Positions 57,791 through 64,000 of a stretch of DNA of 64,000 nt are shown here, one piece after another; position 1 is the stretch's first letter; every line of letters starts with the position of its first letter. The DNA is from Heracleum sosnowskyi (taxonomy: Eukaryota > Streptophyta > Magnoliopsida > Apiales > Apiaceae). The notes beneath the pieces were generated by a model that was given only the letters and a program-made list of their open reading frames with translations, did no database searches and was not told where the DNA came from. Where the stretch lies: contig JAUIZM010000019.1 in NCBI GenBank assembly GCA_030848705.1, positions 1,922,001-1,986,000 on the forward strand. Direction: 5' to 3'. The translations under genes were made by a program, and so were the position numbers.

Positions 57791-59112
57791 AGGGATGGCA
57801 ATGGATCGGGTTGGATTTGTGAGGTATCCAAATCCAAATTCAATTGGATTTTAAAATCAAAATCCAAACCCGATCCATCGAATTTCAGATCGGGTTCGGA
57901 TTTATCAAAACCCGGATTTTGAAACTCTTAAAAAAGTTTCAAAAAAATAGTTTTGTACCATTTTTTACTTGAACCTAAAATTCATGAAATGTTAGTTTTA
58001 AACAAAAAATTTATCTTTACAAACCAAAAATCTCTTCTATATATAATAGGAGAACACAAGGGTAAAAAGAGCAAATAAAACCCTTGTGAAATTACAATTT
58101 TACCCTTAAATATTTTGAAATTACATTGCATGCCACTACTCTCTTATCTAAAGAAAAAAAAAGAGTAAATAATGTTTTTGTGCAGAATCGAACCTCTGAC
58201 CTTCCCTAAGAAAATCATTCTCATTACCATTGAGCTACATGACTCCTTTTGGTTTTGAGTCAAAAATCACATTACATAAACCTCACATCATTCTTAATCC
58301 TATATTAATTATTATTTAAATTTTTAAGTAAAAATAAAGCTGATTTATAATATTTATTAAATTTTATTTATTAAATTCTTTTTTAGAGTATGTTTGCAAA
58401 GGATATTTATAATATTTATTTTTTAATTATTAAAATATCATACAAAACTATATACTACCAATCTTATACAATTGTTATATTAAGTTTCAAAAACAATATT
58501 AAGTGTGGTGTATTTTTATCTTTCCTTTAGTTTAAAATAAATATTTCGGTTGTGTAATTTTAACTATAATATATTTTATTTTCTTATATAAGGGTCTAAC
58601 TTTTCTTGTACTATACAATATATTTAAATTATTAAATCATACTTATTAATTTCTATAAAATCTCTTTAAAATTTTATAATAAAATTAGTTTGATAAATCA
58701 TGATATATAATTTATATTTTAAATTTAATTTTAAATTTTAAATAATAATTCATTATTAATATTTATTTAAAATAAGATGTAAAATAAATATTATTGTAAT
58801 TTATTTGTATTCTACATGTGAAAACTTTGAATTAGAAAAATGGATTAAAATTTTAAACTATAAGAATATATACAAATCATATTTATTCACAATAATTTAT
58901 TTAATATACATGAAAATATATAATATTTTTTTTAAATATAGAAATTGGGGACCGGGAAGCGTGTCAGGGAGACACTAATCCCTGACCCATCTCGATCCCC
59001 GAAATTTTTACATATTTTTTCCCGATCGCCAGAAAAGTTCTCAATTCTCCGCCCGAAACGGGGCAGAGAATGGATTGGGGTTGGGCGAGAAGGGGTGAAT
59101 GTCAATCTCTAT
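57791..59112. mobile_element. Possible hAT-like non-autonomous relic
   Basis: The left end AGGGATGGCAATGGATCGGG and the inverted right end (AGAGATTGACATTCACCCC) resemble each other and the hAT-type AGGGATGGCAA terminus. Both ends carry GGGTTCGG/CCCCGAAA-type subterminal sequence. I see no matching 8 bp target duplication and no transposase, so this is tentative. Confidence 0.3.
58170..58260 (-). mobile_element. tRNA-derived SINE, second copy type
   Basis: On the minus strand, ATGTAGCTCAATGGTAATGA (A-box region) and GGTTCGATTC (B-box) are spaced as in a tRNA gene, but the acceptor stem does not pair and no CCA-type end or discriminator is clear. Best read as the head of a tRNA-related SINE. 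A decayed tRNA gene is possible. Confidence 0.5.
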
Positions 59113-60243
59113 AATAAGCATTATTATATAGCACATATCGATAAAATGTATACATGATATTTATGAATATTCTTCTTATGTATACAAGCATAGGGCCGGT
59201 GCAATGCAAAGATGACTTTTAAATTTGTTATCTTATATGTATTTTAATAATTTATTTTATATTTATACTTTTTTTAACGAAGATGAACTTAAATTTAAAT
59301 AATTTTATGTGATTGTTGAACTCGATGTTGAATTGACGTATGTGTTTGTGCTTGAGCGTGATTAAATTGTGTTTCAAGAATTTTGTGTTTAACAGTATTT
59401 AAAAACTATTTTTTAATTAAAATTTTTATTTTTAATAAATCAAGGTCAAGTTGCAAAAGTAAATGGATTAAAGTGCAAATATCAAAATATAAGTATCATT
59501 CTAACCGACCGACTACATTATATTTTGATCAAAATCGTTGTTTTTAATAAATTAAGGTTAAGTTGTAAAAACAAAAGAACTAAAGTGCAAATACCAAAAT
59601 ACGAGTACCGTACCGACTGACTACAAAACTTTCAATGTTTCGGTTTTAATAATACAATATAAATAGATAGATATAATAAAAGTGAGTAGATTTATAATTA
59701 GATTGGATGCATTGTGTATATGAGACATTTTTAATTATTATCACATGAATTTTAATGTCATTTTATGGAAGAAAATAATTAGTTATTTGGAATTGGATTA
59801 ATATGTACATATATATAACATATGAAAACTATTTGTTTTGAATTAAAACAATTTAAAAGATGAGATAATAAAAAATAAATAGATAGTACAACAAAAAAAA
59901 TTAAACGAATTATATGGTCATGTTGAAAAGGTTAGACAATATAAACACATAAATTTGGGTTGGAAAAATACTTGATGATACTAATTTGTGTAAAAAATAA
60001 ATAGATAAAAATATATAGTCCAGTTAACAAATTTTAGAAAACAAGATATTATATAGCATACAAAAATATTATGATCGGATCGATCACATTATACACCCCG
60101 GGTTATTTAAAATCATAGGCCCCGATCAATCAAATTATCTATATAAATTAAAGTAAGTATATTATAACGAGACGAACAAAATATGTACAAGTATAACTAA
60201 ATATAATATTTAAACAGCAAAGAATAAAATTTTATTTTAATCA
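59113..60243. other. AT-rich intergenic DNA
   Basis: No gene is recognisable. GGGCCGGTGCAATGCAAAGA near 59190 hints at a decayed Helitron end. Confidence 0.4.
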
Positions 60244-60275
60244 CTAGAAAATGACCGTGCCTTGCACGGGTTCAT
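60244..60275 (-). mobile_element. Helitron-type 3' end, minus strand
   Basis: On the minus strand: hairpin CCCGTGCAAGGCACGG, then TCATTTTCTAG followed by T. The rest of the element, which would extend to the right, is not delimited. Confidence 0.45.
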
Positions 60276-60489
60276 GCAACAAAATATGAGAATTGAAGTT
60301 ATAATAACAAATAATATTTCACGAATGTTAATATTATTATCAGTTAGATATATCCAGGTCATTTAAATATAATTGTGTTTTAAAATTTTAGTAGTAAAAT
60401 AAGAAAAATTATTGTATTTGAAAATTATTTTAATATATATATATAAAGAACTAATATTGACAATAGATTGAAATATTATTAAATTAAAA

Positions 60490-61520
60490 CATATTGTAAC
60501 ACCTGAGTCTCACATCGAGAAATGTGGGGGCTTTAGTACAGTTTATAAGACAAAGTACAACTACTAAGTGCACCAACAATCATGATCTTTTGGAGACTTG
60601 TGGTGGGTTTGTGGATTACCCACGTTATTGCATTTGGGCCAATTGGTCGGCGGTTGATTCGTGAAGTTGCTGGAGGTGGGGATACGAAGACTGGTGGTAT
60701 TATTTCATAATGGACTGAGCTCCAGAGGTGGGGACATAAACTAGCCAGTATTATCTCACAATCGCTAGAGATGTACGATCTTGGACCTATGAGCTATCCG
60801 TTCAGATCTAACGATGCCGTCATGAGTTTAAGTGGGGGAGTTTGTACCACTCGAGTCTCAAAATTGAGAAGAGTTGAGACTTTAGTTCAGTTTATAACAC
60901 AAAGTATTACTACAAATTGCACCAACAAATCATGATCTTTTGGGAACTTGGGGTGGGTTTGTGGATTACCCAAGTTGTTGCATTTAGGCTAATTACTTGG
61001 CACTGAATTATTCGAAGTTTTGAAAGTCTGAAAGATAGAGGAAGCGAAACAAAGGAAAAGAATGCTTAAAATCAACAAATTGCAAGAAAAGATATGAACG
61101 AGTTAGAAAGAAAGTTTTAAGAACTGAAAGCGCAAGACCTAAGTAGAGTATTAGAAGATTTATGAAGGCTTTTGATCAAAATCAGTAATAAAACCTACTC
61201 TCCAGAATGTAACATCTTGAAGAATTGGAAGAAAATTTAGGATTGCAATGTTCTAAAACTCATCTAGAACACCCAGTATATATTCTATCCCGCAAAAAAA
61301 ATTGTAAACTAACATGACAGCTATTCGTAATACTCGTATTAATTTCTAAATTAAAAACTTGAACATACTTAAGTAAGCACCCAATAGCTACATATACCAT
61401 CAATAAGAAAAACTCTATATATATCAATCATATACTTGAAACGATAATGATCATGCATAGAATAATTTATAAACACAATTTAAGCTAGCGGTCCGTGCCT
61501 CGCACGGACTTTTATGCTAG
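60490..61520 (+). mobile_element. Helitron-type element, inverted copy of 11067-11935
   Basis: The 3' end is hairpin GTCCGTGCCTCGCACGGAC, then TTTTATGCTAG at 61520 with T following. 60640-61520 is an inverted copy of 11935-11067. A ~145 bp block (CACCAACAATCATGATCTTT ... GTTTGTGGATTACCCA) occurs twice, near 60500-60645 and 60855-61000, about 355 bp apart. That might be a small embedded LTR-type (TRIM-like) insertion or a tandem duplication. Confidence 0.55.
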
Positions 61521-61799
61521 TATTACTAATTATCAAGAATTACAAATAAAACTCAAACTTTAAAGTCTTAGTTTTCAAATTGAAAATACAAGGTATTATA
61601 ATAAGAATAAATAAAGATGGAATCGATAACTGTTTAATTCAATATAAGGTATTGGGTTATCACTACAAGAAAATGTTCAATAGACATCACACATTAGACA
61701 TCGGTACTGAATAACACTGATGTTAAAAGCTGTAATAACATCACCCCGCGTTAAAGTGATGTCTTTGTTGTTTAAAGACAGCGCTTATTTTAGAACCGA

Positions 61800-63429
61800 T
61801 GTCTAAACTTCAACTAAAAAAAATAAAAGTGCGCCACTTAAGTTTTTGTTTCCCCCTTAGTAAAAATTTCGCCATTCCCCCCTTAATTATACCAATTATT
61901 TTCCCCCCTCTTTACCCAATTATTTCCCCCGCCGCAGCCACTTCCCAATTATTCCCCCACTTTTCGGACAACTCTCAATCTCTCAACTCTCAATCTCTTT
62001 CTCTCGTCTCTCAGCTCCACCACTCAATCTCTCAACTCTCAATCTCTTTCTCTCGTCTGCTCAACTCACCTCCACCACTGAACTCACCTCGGCCACCACC
62101 TCCACCACTCACCTCCGTCATACTCACCGCCGTCATACTCACCTCCGTTCTGCTCTCACCTCTGTCCTGCTCTACTCACCTCCGTTCTCCAAATTGGTAA
62201 GCTTTTAATTTGGGGGTTTTTTAAAATCAAAACCCCAATGTCTTCAATTGTGTTTTTTTAAATAAAAACCCTAATATCTTAAATTGGGGTTTTATAAATC
62301 GAAACCCTGATTTCTTAAATTGGGGGTTTTCATTTACTTGGATGTATTTTAAATTTTGAGTTTGTTTTTTTTACAGGACCTCTGTCACTTTGTCACTTGG
62401 TTGTTATCTTAGGTACTTTTTAATTTCTTCTGAAATGTGTTCTTAGGTACTTTACTTGGATGCATGTTGGATTATTTGTTTCTGAAACGCATGTTGTTAT
62501 ATTATTTTGACTGGAACTGTATAGACTGTTACGGATAATTTGTAATTTATAATTTTTGGATGCATGTTAGATTTCTTAGTTGTATGTTTTCTGTTATTAA
62601 TTATTTGATATTCCATCTGGTGGAGTAATAGCCGGCTAAAGTTGAAACTATTAATTAGTTGATATTAATTATTTGATATTTCTTAGTTAGATTATTAATT
62701 ATCTTGTTTTTCTGCCGACATAATCGATCAAGAGAAACTACGAAGGTTCTTGTGATTTTCTACTGGTCAATTTTGAAATATTGCGTTGGATGTGTATTTT
62801 AGTTCCATATTTGTTAATTTATTTCATTGTTGGATGGAGGTTTATGTTTTAATTTTTGATTTTTACGAAAATCTTAAATGTTATCGTTTGAGTATTTTAT
62901 TGTTTGGCTGATATTTAGGGACAATTATTCAATTTGTGAAGAAGAAAGAATAGTTCCTAGCTGTTGTTCACAGTGTCAACCTAGTGCTTCTACTAATTAA
63001 GAGGTACTCCCGCTCTTTTTCTTAACTCATTTCTCTTAAAAATATTTTATCCAGTTGTGATCATTATTTGTATGCTTCATATGATTTGAATGTCATATGT
63101 TTTATATGGTTTAAAATCACAATTACATATGCTTTTGATCTCTTATTATTTGTATGTATTCTTTGTATGCAAGTTACTGAACATGTGTATCTGATTTGTT
63201 TATATATAGTGATTAAACAAGAATGCTTAGTTTTTCTTAGAAAATGTATCATGCCCTATTTGTGATTATTATACTTTTAAGTAAAATTACTATCAAATGT
63301 CATACGTGCATTTGATCAATATAAACTATTGGATTTCTATTATCAATAAAACTATAATAGGTCATAATACATACTATGTAATCATTATAATTATACTAAA
63401 ATTTTAAGTGACATACCAGGTGGTTAAAA
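61800..63429 (+). promoter_or_regulatory. CACTA leader and leader introns
   Basis: 61970-62190 is a CT-rich stretch (CTCTCAACTCTCAATCTCTT repeated) that would be transcribed leader. The open frame through it gives only Ser/Pro/Leu low-complexity sequence. A leader intron is likely from GTAAGC at 62197 to TTTTTTTACAG ending at 62376. The following T-rich DNA up to 63429 looks like further intron. Confidence 0.5.
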
Positions 63430-64000
63430 ATGGATAAGTCTTGGATAAAAGCGGATAGGGATTCATTACAATATGAAATTGGTGTGGAAAACTTCTTGAT
63501 ATTTGCTAAGGAAAATAATAAAAATCCAAAGAAAATTCCTTGCCCATGTGCACGTTGCGTCAACTTCAAGAAATATTCCATCAGTATAATTAGAGGTCAT
63601 TTATACGAATTTGGTTTTAGTTTAGGGTATTATGATTGGATTTGGCATGGGGAAGAGGTTGTTAACAGTACTAAGTCATCTGTTGGTAGTACTTGTCCTC
63701 CTGCGAATCCCACACCAAATTCAGAAACATTTAACGTATGTGAAGCAGCCTATAATAAGGAAGATTGCGATAATGAATCAGATGAGTTTAAGAGGTTTGT
63801 TGATGATGCGGAACAACCTCTGTTTGAGGGAAGTGAGTGCACTAAACTAGAGTCAGTATTAAAGCTACATAATTGGAAGGCTAGGTTTGGAGTTAGTGAT
63901 ACGGCCTTCACAGATCTGCTTGAATCTATTGGCTCTTTTCTTCCAAAAGATAATGTGCTTCCTGCTAATATGTATGAAGCAAAGAAAACCTTAACTGATT
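63430..64000 (+). CDS. CACTA TNP2-type transposase, N-terminal part
   Basis: Open from ATG 63430 to the window edge (190 codons). It begins MDKSWIKADRDSLQYEIGVE and carries the transposase-associated zinc-binding domain: IPCPCARCVNFKK, then RGHLYEFGFSLGYYDWIWHG (Cys-x-Cys-x2-Cys and His). This domain precedes the catalytic region in plant CACTA (En/Spm-like) transposases, which bind subterminal repeats and cut at CACTA ends. An acidic linker follows (NESDEFKRFVDDAEQPLFEG), then KLESVLKLHNWKARFGVSDT and YEAKKTL at the edge, where TNP2 proteins continue. No stop or shift is visible, so this copy could be intact. The catalytic part is outside the window. Confidence 0.88.
   Translation, partial: MDKSWIKADRDSLQYEIGVENFLIFAKENNKNPKKIPCPCARCVNFKKYSISIIRGHLYEFGFSLGYYDWIWHGEEVVNSTKSSVGSTCPPANPTPNSETFNVCEAAYNKEDCDNESDEFKRFVDDAEQPLFEGSECTKLESVLKLHNWKARFGVSDTAFTDLLESIGSFLPKDNVLPANMYEAKKTLTD

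Larger units (their letters stand above)
61661..64000 (+). mobile_element. CACTA element, 5' part, runs off the window
   Basis: It starts with the canonical terminus CACTACAAGAAAATGTTCAA at 61661, followed by subterminal repeats with ACATCGG/CCGATGT and GTGATGTC motifs in both orientations (61690-61805). Then come a pyrimidine-rich leader, at least one leader intron, and a TNP2-type transposase start at 63430. Its 3' end lies beyond the window. It is a different family from the one at 2115-8683 (different termini). Confidence 0.85.

Noticed and set aside
58180..58240. tRNA gene on the minus strand
   Set aside because: The boxes fit but acceptor and anticodon stems are poor; kept as a SINE-like feature only.
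61799..62200. 133-codon Ser/Pro/Leu-rich frame
   Set aside because: A pyrimidine-rich low-complexity leader upstream of the CACTA transposase, ending at a likely leader-intron donor; no domain.

Overview
The window is nuclear DNA from a flowering plant. The TIR-NB-ARC-LRR (TNL) resistance genes, a class absent from grasses, point to a eudicot; I cannot name the species. It is a TNL cluster heavily invaded by nested mobile elements, in very AT-rich DNA. All TNL material is on the minus strand.

Layout. 1-1370: no recognised gene; one weak exon candidate. 1371-10505: TNL-A, a pseudogene that lost its P-loop and whose LRR exon is interrupted by a ~6.6 kb CACTA-like element (2115-8683). That element carries GTGGGCCCCAC-type arrays at both ends, an interstitial telomere tract, a ~175 bp satellite and exon fragments of two other genes, one an RLP4-like LRR protein. 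10530-16860: AT-rich DNA with Helitron-type ends, an old LTR fragment and a tRNA-derived SINE. 17093-23218: TNL-B, where three TIR/NB-ARC units have been compressed head to tail. TIR1 is followed by an NB-ARC stub fused in frame to TIR2, then a broken second NB-ARC fused to a TIR3 stub, then an intact NB-ARC, LRR exons and a C-JID exon. An antisense RRM exon (BPA1-like) lies in one intron.

25046-51513: abutting Helitron-like elements with nested LTR retrotransposons. RE1 (25181-39298) is a structurally complete 14.1 kb Sirevirus-type Copia element with TATTA target duplications and a very long third reading frame after pol. RE2 (40794-48726, minus) is a related but truncated element, followed by a duplicate of its flank plus a solo LTR (48727-50939). 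53791-57524: RE3, a small Copia element without gag, with ACTTT target duplications. 57530-61660: non-coding DNA with a second SINE, a possible hAT relic and Helitron ends, one of them an inverted copy of the element at 11067. 61661-64000: the 5' end of a second CACTA element with the start of a TNP2-type transposase, running off the window.

Functionally, the only host gene with long intact frames is TNL-B: its NB-ARC, LRR and C-JID exons keep phase throughout, and TIR1 and TIR2 splice in phase with each other. Whether a product is made depends on skipping the broken middle unit. Every retrotransposon coding region carries stops or frameshifts. The best candidates for something undescribed are the compressed TNL-B locus, the long RE1 ORF3 with an inverted LTR-motif cluster in front of it, and the gene-capturing CACTA element inside TNL-A.
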